Source: Candidatus Woesearchaeota archaeon
GTDB lineage: Archaea > Nanobdellota > Nanobdellia > Woesearchaeales > WJKL01
Length of the DNA: 13,200 bases
Assembly: GCA_019322435.1 (NCBI GenBank)
Contig: JAHWIR010000003.1
Location: 1 to 13,200 of the forward strand
Direction: 5' to 3'
The notes beneath the pieces are model-generated. The model worked only from the letters and a program-made list of their open reading frames with translations, was not told the origin of the DNA and ran no database searches. Shown one piece after another: positions 6,513 to 12,694 of the stretch. Numbering within the stretch: position 1 is the first letter of the stretch; each line of letters starts with the position of its first letter. A program made the position numbers and the translations under genes.

Positions 6513-6530
6513 TGATATAGAAATATATCA
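6513..6530. promoter_or_regulatory. Inverted repeat in the divergent AbrB-PhoU / nucleotidyltransferase gap
   Basis: TGATATA-GAAA-TATATCA is a perfect inverted repeat with 7-bp arms and a 4-bp spacer. It sits immediately upstream of the AbrB-PhoU TATA box and upstream of the plus-strand operon, so one bound protein could influence both directions. AbrB-type proteins favour AT-rich DNA, so self-binding is possible but unproved. Confidence 0.4.
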
Positions 6531-6532
6531 AT

Positions 6533-6549
6533 TATATCACGAAGATATA
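6533..6549. promoter_or_regulatory. Second inverted repeat and possible TATA box of the eight-gene operon
   Basis: TATATC-ACGAA-GATATA is an inverted repeat with 6-bp arms. Its left half repeats the TATATCA half-site that ends the first dyad, 9 bp away. Its right half, GATATATA, is also the best plus-strand TATA candidate: a start near 6573 would give a leader of about 16 bases before the ATG at 6589. No strong Shine-Dalgarno is present there. Confidence 0.4.
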
Positions 6550-6588
6550 TATGTTAATTTCACGTAATAAACTGTAAGATTAACGAAA

Positions 6589-7107
6589 ATGACAATCGAA
6601 TCAAAATTCCTGGACAGGGAATATCTGGCTGAATTTAGAAGCAGGAATAAGGAAAATACTATTGTGTTTTCAACTGGATGCTATGATATCTTTCATTCAG
6701 GGCATGTTGTTTATTTTAATCTTTGCAAGCAGCTAGGGGATATTCTTGTTGTTGGATTGGCAAGGGATGACACTATGAAGAAGATAAAAGGAGAGGAAAG
6801 GCCGATTAACACCCAAATAAACAGGATGTATTTAGTGGCTGGAATTGGAGATGTTGATTATGTTGTTTCTAATGATGAGGCTATACCTGGGACAAGGTTT
6901 GATTATTTTGATATTATGCTTGATCTGAAGCCAGATATCTTTGTTATCAATGAGAATGATCCTGGTCTGCAGAAAATGCATGAAAGATGTGATGAATTGG
7001 GGATTAAGGTTGAGAATATGCACAGGAATCATCCTGATTATCTCGAGTCTGTTTCATCAACAGGGATTATTGAAAGGATCTTGGAAAGATATGGGGGTGA
7101 TAAATAA
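6589..7107 (+). CDS. Cytidylyltransferase-like nucleotidyltransferase (RfaE2/TagD type)
   Basis: These enzymes join a nucleoside triphosphate to a phosphorylated sugar, alcohol or cofactor, releasing pyrophosphate. The 172-residue protein is one Rossmann-like domain. It has FSTGCYDIFHSGHVVYF (27-43) with the HxGH nucleotide-binding motif (H36, H39), then KGEERPINTQINRMYLV (67-83), and VSSTGIIERI (155-164), equivalent to the ISSTxII signature. The length suits the stand-alone domain found in HldE/RfaE2, glycerol-3-phosphate cytidylyltransferases and archaeal FAD synthases. The acceptor cannot be identified: a sugar phosphate for surface glycans would suit the glycosidase downstream, but lipid head groups or FAD remain possible. 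It is the first gene of the operon, and its TAA overlaps the next ATG by one base. Confidence 0.88.
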   Translation: MTIESKFLDREYLAEFRSRNKENTIVFSTGCYDIFHSGHVVYFNLCKQLGDILVVGLARDDTMKKIKGEERPINTQINRMYLVAGIGDVDYVVSNDEAIPGTRFDYFDIMLDLKPDIFVINENDPGLQKMHERCDELGIKVENMHRNHPDYLESVSSTGIIERILERYGGDK

Positions 7108-7847
7108 TGTATGCATTTGATAGAGATTGGGATGATCTTGACACCTGTTATCCTAAAAGTGATAAAACCTTGTTTGATCTTATGAGGGAGGAGACAGAAA
7201 AGAAAGAAAAACAAAGGCGGGCAATGGTGAAGGGCAAGGAGATGGGTGCATTAAGGCATCTGATGCAGGGAAATCCTGCCAAAGACTATCTTGAAAAGTA
7301 TGTCTGGAGCGATCACTATCAAGATGAGCTTGAAGTGTATAATTTCCTTATTGATGCGTGCAACAAAAAGCCTGGGGAGATTTATGAAGCTGCTGCTGAA
7401 AGATTATTGTGGATATATCATGAAACTCCTAATCCAGAAAAAAGTTTCAGAGCTGAAGGTGCAAGAAAGATCCTTTTGTTTAGTGGAGTAGACGGGAAAT
7501 ATCCTGGAAGAGAGGAATTATGGAAGATATATCATGATTCTGGATATATGGGACTAGGGAAAAGTGCAAGGCAGATTCTTGATAATTATGAGACTTATCC
7601 AGGAGAGTCAGATTCAGAGGCAGGTGGAGGACTTTGCGGATTTGTTTTAGGAGGAGTTAGCTTGTTTTACACTGCATTAGCAAATGGATGGGATGCAGAT
7701 TTTGAACGTGCAGGATCAAATGCCCTTTTTTACGGCTTTTTAGGTGCTGTTGCTGGTATGTGGCTTGGTGGTTTGGCAGGCAAAGGACTGTACAAGCTGT
7801 ATAACAAATATTATGCTGATAGGGAGGCGAAGAAACATGGGGATTAA
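7107..7847 (+). CDS. Hypothetical protein with helical soluble part and two C-terminal membrane segments
   Basis: I do not recognise this 246-residue protein. Residues 1-165 are hydrophilic and apparently helical, with an early charged stretch (REETEKKEKQRRAMVKGKE, 27-45) and several short aromatic helices (EIYEAAAERLLWIYHETPNP, 91-110). Two Gly-rich hydrophobic segments follow at about 173-193 (GGGLCGFVLGGVSLFYTAL) and 205-227 (NALFYGFLGAVAGMWLGGLA), with a short charged tail. The spacing of glycines suggests tightly packed helices. Without a signal peptide, the soluble part probably stays in the cytoplasm, held to the membrane by the hairpin. GGGGGTGAT (7093-7101) is an excellent ribosome site for the ATG at 7107. 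Position between the nucleotidyltransferase and the receiver-like gene makes it an operon member. Confidence 0.8.
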   Translation: MYAFDRDWDDLDTCYPKSDKTLFDLMREETEKKEKQRRAMVKGKEMGALRHLMQGNPAKDYLEKYVWSDHYQDELEVYNFLIDACNKKPGEIYEAAAERLLWIYHETPNPEKSFRAEGARKILLFSGVDGKYPGREELWKIYHDSGYMGLGKSARQILDNYETYPGESDSEAGGGLCGFVLGGVSLFYTALANGWDADFERAGSNALFYGFLGAVAGMWLGGLAGKGLYKLYNKYYADREAKKHGD

Positions 7848-8397
7848 GATAGGACTGGAAAATAAAATGAAAAGATTAGCTTACCTTGACAATGATCTGG
7901 AAACAGAAGGGTACTGCTTTAAAGGAGGTGATCTGGTGCCTCTGACAGAGAGCAAGGCGTATCAAAATGCTATGAAAACTATCTCTTTTCTAGAAGATGT
8001 ATTTGAAGTGGACAGTTTTCCTGGATTAAATGAAGAGACTTCTAAAGAAGCTGTAAAAAGGCATGAGGAAAATCCTTACAGCATTATGATTGCTACGATA
8101 ACAAGGCAGAAAGTCCCTACCAAGAGATTTGCAGGATTTAGGTGTGAAAGAATATTCTACTATGATGAAGGATATGAGCTGCTGGAAAAAACAGCAGAAC
8201 AGATGCCTGGAGTCAGTGTCATCATCTATCTTGATGAGGCAATGGATATTATTGACAGCGGGCTTAGGAAGAAATGGGATTACACCATTGTACAGAAGAA
8301 GTATGACTCTTATGATGACTTGTGGAGGTATAATATGGACAATATATCTAAAGCAATTCTAGAGGCTGATAATAATGAAAGACAAAAAAATAATTGA
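7837..8397 (+). CDS. Receiver-like (pseudo-receiver) protein, paralogue of the gene at 8794
   Basis: The 186-residue protein has no confident family. By eye it aligns with the product of the gene at 8794: MKRLAYLDND (11-20) with MKRVAFIDKY, YSIMIATITR (81-90) with DGIITHITPD, and MPGVSVIIYLDEAMDIIDSG (123-142) with FPKMKILAYTDEHPSLDYVF. This looks like alternating beta strands and helices of a response-regulator receiver fold, but the usual phosphoacceptor Asp after the third strand is not evident. There is no membrane segment. I start at 7837 because GGGAGG (7822-7827) is 9 bases upstream; an ATG at 7867, starting MKRLAYLD, would align better with the paralogue and is a real alternative. The gene overlaps the previous one by 11 bases and the Lrp-like gene by 23. 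The receiver-like call is inference. Confidence 0.75.
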   Translation: MGIKIGLENKMKRLAYLDNDLETEGYCFKGGDLVPLTESKAYQNAMKTISFLEDVFEVDSFPGLNEETSKEAVKRHEENPYSIMIATITRQKVPTKRFAGFRCERIFYYDEGYELLEKTAEQMPGVSVIIYLDEAMDIIDSGLRKKWDYTIVQKKYDSYDDLWRYNMDNISKAILEADNNERQKNN

Positions 8398-8797
8398 GCT
8401 GATGAGGACTGGGAAGAGGCTGAATATCTCTGAGATTGCCAGACAGCTGGGGAAGCCTGTCTCTACTGTGAATGATGCAATAAAAAGAATTGAGAAGAAA
8501 TATGTTTTGAAGAGGAGCTCTTTGCTTGATTATAATAAATTAGGCTATCATGCCAATGCAATGGTTGTTGTTAAGATTAAACAAGGAAAGCAGGATTTTC
8601 TTGAGTATTTGAAAGAGTTAAGGTTTGTCAATTCAATATACCATATAGATTCTGGATATGATTTTCTCATTGATGTTGTGTTTAAGGACGTAATGGGATT
8701 AAAATTCTGGATTGAAGAGATTAAGAAGCATTTTTCTTTGGAAGTTTTGGTGTTCCATGTCAGAGGAATTGAAGAAGTTGAGAGGTGGGTTCCATGA
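8375..8797 (+). CDS. Lrp/AsnC family transcriptional regulator
   Basis: The 140-residue protein has the family's two-part design. Residues 3-55 form a winged helix-turn-helix (IIELMRTGKRLNISEIARQL, then STVNDAIKRIEKKYVLKRSS). Residues 60-140 fit the RAM/ligand-sensing domain (AMVVVKIKQGKQDFLEYLKE, then IYHIDSGYDFLIDVVFKDVM). Members bind DNA as dimers or larger assemblies and often sense amino acids or other small molecules. AGAGG lies 9 bases before the ATG. It is embedded in the operon between two receiver-like genes, overlapping the first by 23 bases and the second by 4 (ATGA). That makes local control of this operon the simplest proposal, with the dyads at 6513-6549 as candidate sites; this is not shown. 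The ligand is unknown. Confidence 0.88.
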   Translation: MKDKKIIELMRTGKRLNISEIARQLGKPVSTVNDAIKRIEKKYVLKRSSLLDYNKLGYHANAMVVVKIKQGKQDFLEYLKELRFVNSIYHIDSGYDFLIDVVFKDVMGLKFWIEEIKKHFSLEVLVFHVRGIEEVERWVP

Positions 8798-9249
8798 AAA
8801 GGGTAGCTTTTATTGACAAATACATACATGCGCTTGCTTTACCTCCTTTTGAAGATTGTGATATTGGAAGGCTTCAAATTAATGAGTTGTTGATAGAAGA
8901 GTTAAGATTTAAATATGATCTGCTGAAATACCCTAAGTTCAATATCCACAGGATAAGGAAGGATTATCCTATTGACGGAATTATAACACACATTACTCCA
9001 GATGATTCTTTAGATGAAGAACAGGAATTGTTCTATAAAGCTTATCCTTCTGAAATTAAAGCTGCTAAGGAGGAGTTTCCTAAAATGAAGATTCTTGCTT
9101 ATACTGATGAACATCCAAGTTTGGATTATGTTTTTCTTATGGATAATGGGGTGGATGATGTTCTTTGGAGAGATCATGAAGATTATCTAGACGAATTGGA
9201 GATAATCTGCAAATGGGTGGATGATTTGGAGGTTGGTGAAGATGCTTGA
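8794..9249 (+). CDS. Receiver-like (pseudo-receiver) protein, second copy
   Basis: The 151-residue protein begins MKRVAFIDKY with an early Asp at residue 8. Further blocks resemble a receiver domain: DGIITHITPDDS (61-72, third-strand region), MKILAYTDEHP (98-108, fourth strand with Thr104) and MDNGVDDVLWRDHEDYLDEL (116-135, like the GADDYL block). At the position expected for the phosphorylated Asp I place His66, so normal phosphotransfer is doubtful and phosphate-independent signalling is more likely. I start at 8794, not the GTG at 8785, because GAGGTG lies 6 bases upstream and ATGA overlaps the stop of the Lrp-like gene. It overlaps the glycosidase gene by 8 bases. A paralogue lies at 7837. 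No cognate histidine kinase is seen in the window. The fold assignment is by eye and needs a structural search. Confidence 0.75.
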   Translation: MKRVAFIDKYIHALALPPFEDCDIGRLQINELLIEELRFKYDLLKYPKFNIHRIRKDYPIDGIITHITPDDSLDEEQELFYKAYPSEIKAAKEEFPKMKILAYTDEHPSLDYVFLMDNGVDDVLWRDHEDYLDELEIICKWVDDLEVGEDA

Positions 9250-10324
9250 AAAAATAATAAATGCTGGGAAGAAAATAATTGCTGGAGGATTGTTATTGGC
9301 TGCGCTTGCTGGGTGTGACAGTGAAGCAGAGTACTGGACCAATGAAACTAAAGATTCTGCTCCAACTTATACAAGAGAGGAGACTCACAAGAATATCTGG
9401 ATGGATGAAGGTGTTGTTGTGCCGTCCTGGTGGTTTAATGACTATTCAAAGCCTGCGACAGAAGCAACACTGGAGAAACTGCATGAACTTGGTGTTGAAT
9501 CAATAACTTTTGTTCCAACATGGTATCAGAACAGCATTGATTCTACTGAGATTTATTCTAGTGCAACAAAAACTCCTGATGATGAAGCGCTTGAATATGC
9601 AATTACAAAGGCTAAATCATTGGGCATGAAAGTTGTGCTGAAACCTCATGTTGATGTTTGGGACGGAAACTGGAGAGGTTTTATTGAACATTTTAATGAA
9701 GCTGACTGGCAGGACTGGTTTGACAGCTATAATGATTTTATAATTCATTATGCTGAGATTGCTGAAAAAAATAATGTTGATGATCTTATAGTCGGGACTG
9801 AGCTTAAGCAGACAACTGACAGGGCTGAATGGAGCAGCAGAATAATTCCAGATGTTAAAAGTGTATTTTCTGGAGAGCTGACTTATGCTGCGAACTGGGA
9901 CAATTACAAGAATGTTGTATTCTGGAATGATGTTGATTATATTGGGGTGTGCGCGTATTTTCCACTGACTGGGGATATGGATCCAACTCCTGAAGAGCTG
10001 ACTGATGCATGGAATGTGATAGCGCAGGAGCTAGGGGATTATGCTGCATCGCAGGGCAAGCAGATGGTGATAACAGAGTTTGGATATCAGAGCAGAGACG
10101 GGACAAATGTAACTCCATGGTGGGTTGTTAATGGTGTGCAGGATGAGCAGGAGCAGGCTGACTGCTTTAACTCTGCTTTTGGAGCTTTGTTCAACAAGTC
10201 ATGGGTCAAAGGAGTGTATATCTGGCAGCAGTATTATAATATGGAAGAAGACCATGATGACTTCAGTTTTGTGGGAAAAGCTGCTGAGTTTGTAATTGGA
10301 AACTGGTATCATTTAGAGGATTAG
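9242..10324 (+). CDS. GH113-like glycoside hydrolase, surface lipoprotein
   Basis: The 360-residue protein starts with a lipoprotein signal peptide: a basic region, a hydrophobic stretch (IIAGGLLLAALAG) and Cys25 in a LAGC lipobox. The mature part is a TIM-barrel hydrolase resembling GH113, whose known members are beta-mannanases. Conserved blocks are VVLKPHVDVWDGNWRG (131-146), VGTELKQTT (184-192) with Glu187 the likely acid/base, LTYAANWD (213-220), DYIGVCAYFPL (232-242) and MVITEFGYQS (275-284) with Glu279 the likely nucleophile. Length suits one complete catalytic domain without a binding module. It would act outside the cell, anchored by lipid, on an unknown glycan. I start at 9242 because GGAGG (9228-9232) precedes it and the signal peptide begins there; an upstream in-frame ATG at 9221 would spoil the signal. 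Its signal peptide is nearly the same as that of the last operon gene. Confidence 0.88.
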   Translation: MLEKIINAGKKIIAGGLLLAALAGCDSEAEYWTNETKDSAPTYTREETHKNIWMDEGVVVPSWWFNDYSKPATEATLEKLHELGVESITFVPTWYQNSIDSTEIYSSATKTPDDEALEYAITKAKSLGMKVVLKPHVDVWDGNWRGFIEHFNEADWQDWFDSYNDFIIHYAEIAEKNNVDDLIVGTELKQTTDRAEWSSRIIPDVKSVFSGELTYAANWDNYKNVVFWNDVDYIGVCAYFPLTGDMDPTPEELTDAWNVIAQELGDYAASQGKQMVITEFGYQSRDGTNVTPWWVVNGVQDEQEQADCFNSAFGALFNKSWVKGVYIWQQYYNMEEDHDDFSFVGKAAEFVIGNWYHLED

Positions 10325-10325
10325 G

Positions 10326-10676
10326 ATGAAGCCAAAAATAAACAAAATCAGGTATGAAGGACGGCCTTATGTTAGTTTGGATGCTGTGGTCAATCTGCAT
10401 GTTGGAATATGCATGGATTCTTCCAGCCGTATTGTAAAGGAATGCGAAAATTTTGCAAAACAAGTGTATATGTCTAGAAATGACCATTACAGATATACAG
10501 CAGACTGCAAAAGAATGCTTGAAGTTATGACTCTTGGAGCTGGAAAAGGAACTGAAATCAAGATTTTAGTTGAAGGACAAGATAGGAAAGCAAAGAATCT
10601 TGCATTTAGATTGTATAATGGGGTTACATCTAAGAATAGTTATAATATGAATTTTGAAGGTAGGGAATATGCTTAA
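10326..10676 (+). CDS. HPr-like (PTS phosphocarrier fold) protein
   Basis: The 116-residue protein aligns with HPr over residues 14-102. NLHVGIC (23-29) stands where HPr has GLHARPA, so the phosphorylatable His (H25) is kept but the following Arg and Pro are not. The second signature is very clear: MLEVMTLGAGKGTEIKILVE (64-83) matches the HPr stretch around xMxLGAxKGxExxIxxEG. The regulatory Ser46 position seems to be Arg63. An insertion, YMSRNDHYRY (48-57), and an extra N-terminal segment are also present. HPr carries phosphate from Enzyme I to sugar-transport EIIA, but no other PTS gene is visible. Its role may be regulatory, or binding without phosphate transfer. It begins one base after the glycosidase stop, with GAGGA 5 bases before its ATG, and overlaps the next gene by 8 bases. 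Confidence 0.75.
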   Translation: MKPKINKIRYEGRPYVSLDAVVNLHVGICMDSSSRIVKECENFAKQVYMSRNDHYRYTADCKRMLEVMTLGAGKGTEIKILVEGQDRKAKNLAFRLYNGVTSKNSYNMNFEGREYA

Positions 10677-11442
10677 AAAAATAATTGATTACGGAAAAAA
10701 ATTGATTGCTGGAGGGATCTTATTAGCTGCTGTTGGATGCGGTGCGTATATGCCTGTGAATAAAGAAGGTCCTATAAGTATGGGTGTGAAGGCTGGTTTT
10801 GAGTGCATTGATTATGCGCCCAAGTTAAGCAAAGAACAAAGGACAATTCCAGTGCATGATGATGACGGCGGAAAAGCTATGGGAGATGTTACTACAAATG
10901 AGCCTAAAAAACTGACTTGCGCTCCTTATCTTGGATTAGAAGGGCTGGTTGGGAATGAGGATTTTAAATTTAAGTTTGGAGGAGAAGTAAGATTTAATTT
11001 TCCTCCTGACAACAAGTACGATATCACAGATGATTTTTTTGACAGGAAACTGCAGCCACTGCCTTCTCCGTATGAATCCTATGGGTATTCACTTTTTGAG
11101 ACCGGAAGCAAGACTTTGGAGGCTTATCTTGGAGCTGAGTGGAAGTTTGAGAACAATATACTTCTGGGATTGGAGCTTGGATTTCCTTATTCAGAGTTTA
11201 GGTATGAGAAAGGGCATTACAGATTTAGCAGCTATGAAGCGATTGAAAAAGGAAGGTGGAAAGGATTTGGAAAAAGTCTGAACCTTAAGATAGGCTATAG
11301 TTTCGATGACGGCTATTACTCAAAGGAGCTTATAAACTCTATAAATTTTTATTATGGAATAGAGCATTATCCAGCTAAATTTGGAAAAGATACGGATATC
11401 TTGATGCAGACATTTGGATTGATCTTTGAATGGGAGTTTTAA
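10669..11442 (+). CDS. Beta-strand-rich lipoprotein, possibly a beta-barrel
   Basis: The 257-residue protein has a lipoprotein signal peptide (KKIIDYGKKLIAGGILLAA, then VGC with Cys24 as the lipidated residue). The mature part is unrecognised but rich in alternating hydrophobic/polar strands: KLTCAPYLGLEGLVG, FKFKFGGEVRFNF, TLEAYLGAEWKF, NILLGLELGF, LNLKIGYSFDDGYY, INFYYGIEHY and a final TFGLIFEWEF. A C-terminal Phe after an alternating strand is the mark of bacterial outer-membrane proteins, odd in an archaeon. A soluble beta-sandwich or a pore-like barrel in an unusual envelope are alternatives. I start at 10669, where the signal peptide begins, preceded by GGTAGGG, not at 10654. It is the last gene of the operon and overlaps the convergent metK by 3 bases. 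The function is unknown; attachment outside the membrane is well supported by the lipobox. Confidence 0.82.
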   Translation: MLKKIIDYGKKLIAGGILLAAVGCGAYMPVNKEGPISMGVKAGFECIDYAPKLSKEQRTIPVHDDDGGKAMGDVTTNEPKKLTCAPYLGLEGLVGNEDFKFKFGGEVRFNFPPDNKYDITDDFFDRKLQPLPSPYESYGYSLFETGSKTLEAYLGAEWKFENNILLGLELGFPYSEFRYEKGHYRFSSYEAIEKGRWKGFGKSLNLKIGYSFDDGYYSKELINSINFYYGIEHYPAKFGKDTDILMQTFGLIFEWEF

Positions 11443-12629
11443 AATTCCCTAACTTCTTCTTCTGTCTCTACAAGATTTGCTTCTTTTTTCAGGATGTCAA
11501 TCTTGTCTGTCTTTTCCCAGGTGAAATCAGGATCATTTCTTCCGAAATGTCCGTAAGCAGCTGTCTTCTTGTAGATTGGCCTTCTTAATCTAAGCTCTGA
11601 TAAGATGTCTGCTGGCTTGATTGGAAAATGTTTTCTGACAATCTTTGCCAGGTCGTTGTCTGGGACTGTTCCTGTTCCAAATGTGTTTACTAGGATTGAG
11701 ACTGGCTCTGCAACTCCTATTGCGTATGCTAATTGTACTTCGCATTTTTCAGCTAGTTTTGCTGCAACAATGTTTTTAGCAATGTAACGGGCTGCATAGG
11801 TTGCTGAGCGGTCTACTTTGGACGGGTCTTTTCCAGAGAATGCTCCTCCGCCGTGTCTTCCCATTCCGCCGTATGTGTCTACAATGATCTTTCTTCCTGT
11901 TAATCCAGCATCTGCGTATGGTCCTCCTCTAACGAATTTTCCAGTTGGGTTTACTAAGAATTTTGTTCTTCTGTCAATGTAATTTTTGCAGACTGGTTTC
12001 ATTACGTATTTTATTATGTCTTTTTTGATTCTTGAATATGGAACTTCATCATGCTGTGTTGAGATCAGAATTGTGTCTATTCTTTTTGGCTTGCCGTCAA
12101 CATATTCAACTGTTACTTGTGATTTTCCATCTGGTCTTAGGTATTTTATCTTGCCTTTTTTTCTAACTTCTGCTAGTTTTTGGCATAGTTTATGAGCTAA
12201 AGAAATTGGAAGAGGCATTAGTTCTGGTGTCTCGTTTGTTGCATAACCAAACATCATTCCCTGGTCTCCTGCTCCTTGCTCTTTATGCAGTCCTTCTCCT
12301 GATGTAACTCCTTGTGAGATGTCAGGAGATTGCTCTTCTAAATGGACAAAAACAGCGCATGTTTCGTATTCAATTCCATATTCTGATTTTGTATATCCAA
12401 TATCCTGCAGAACAGTTCTTACTGTTTTAGGAATATCAACATAAGCTGTTGTTGTTATCTCTCCTGCTACTACAACAACGCCTGTTTTTGTCAGGCATTC
12501 ACATGCTACTCTTGCGTTTGGATCCTGCCTGTAAATTTCATCTAGAACTGCATCAGAAACCTGGTCGCAGACCTTGTCTGGGTGGCCTTCTGTCACTGAT
12601 TCAGATGTGAATAGTTGTTTTTCTGTCAT
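11439..12629 (-). CDS. metK: S-adenosylmethionine synthetase, bacterial type
   Basis: MetK makes S-adenosylmethionine from methionine and ATP, releasing phosphate and pyrophosphate; it acts in the cytosol as a dimer of dimers. The 396-residue protein is full length. It has VTEGHPDKVCDQVSDAVLD (12-30) with His16, GAGDQGMMFGYA (119-130), and GGGAFSGKDPSKVDRSA (260-276), the P-loop-like signature. These are marks of the bacterial/eukaryotic family, not of the separate archaeal family usual in Euryarchaeota, so the gene was probably acquired by transfer in this lineage or its ancestor. AAGGAGGT (12638-12645) is a near-ideal ribosome site 8 bases before the ATG. The gene has its own promoter, with a dyad near the predicted transcription start. 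Its stop overlaps the convergent lipoprotein gene. No methionine-cycle neighbour is present. Confidence 0.97.
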   Translation of the reverse strand: MTEKQLFTSESVTEGHPDKVCDQVSDAVLDEIYRQDPNARVACECLTKTGVVVVAGEITTTAYVDIPKTVRTVLQDIGYTKSEYGIEYETCAVFVHLEEQSPDISQGVTSGEGLHKEQGAGDQGMMFGYATNETPELMPLPISLAHKLCQKLAEVRKKGKIKYLRPDGKSQVTVEYVDGKPKRIDTILISTQHDEVPYSRIKKDIIKYVMKPVCKNYIDRRTKFLVNPTGKFVRGGPYADAGLTGRKIIVDTYGGMGRHGGGAFSGKDPSKVDRSATYAARYIAKNIVAAKLAEKCEVQLAYAIGVAEPVSILVNTFGTGTVPDNDLAKIVRKHFPIKPADILSELRLRRPIYKKTAAYGHFGRNDPDFTWEKTDKIDILKKEANLVETEEEVREF

Positions 12630-12637
12630 TTTCTTTT

Positions 12638-12645
12638 ACCTCCTT
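12638..12645 (-). promoter_or_regulatory. Strong Shine-Dalgarno of metK
   Basis: AAGGAGGT on the minus strand, 8 bases before the ATG at 12629, is the strongest ribosome site in the window and fixes the metK start. Confidence 0.8.
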
Positions 12646-12649
12646 GATT

Positions 12650-12674
12650 CTACCACCCCTTCGTAGATTGGTAG
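12650..12674. promoter_or_regulatory. Dyad over the predicted metK transcription start
   Basis: CTACCA (12650-12655) and TGGTAG (12669-12674) form a perfect 6-bp inverted repeat with a 13-bp spacer, centred near 12662. The TATA box predicts initiation near the same point, so this is more likely a protein-binding dyad than an RNA hairpin. With a start further upstream it could fold in the leader, but it is too simple for a known SAM riboswitch. Confidence 0.4.
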
Positions 12675-12683
12675 AAAAAAGCA

Positions 12684-12692
12684 TTTTAAATA
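12684..12692 (-). promoter_or_regulatory. TATA box of metK
   Basis: TATTTAAAA on the minus strand lies about 60 bases before the metK ATG and predicts a start near 12662 and a leader of about 33 bases carrying the strong ribosome site. Confidence 0.5.
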
Positions 12693-12694
12693 TT

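Noticed and set aside
7744..7836. An N-terminal extension of the receiver-like gene at 7837
   Set aside because: It would be a hydrophobic, Cys-rich segment overlapping most of the last membrane helix of the preceding gene in another frame. The strong GGGAGG before 7837 argues for the later start.
9855..10118. An 87-codon minus-strand open frame inside the glycosidase
   Set aside because: It is opposite conserved catalytic blocks of the GH113-like gene, has no ribosome site and a His/Ser/Gln-rich composition typical of a shadow frame.
12630..12674. A SAM riboswitch before metK
   Set aside because: The leader is only about 33 bases by the TATA position, and the single 6-bp inverted repeat matches no known SAM riboswitch layout. 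I keep it only as a possible operator.
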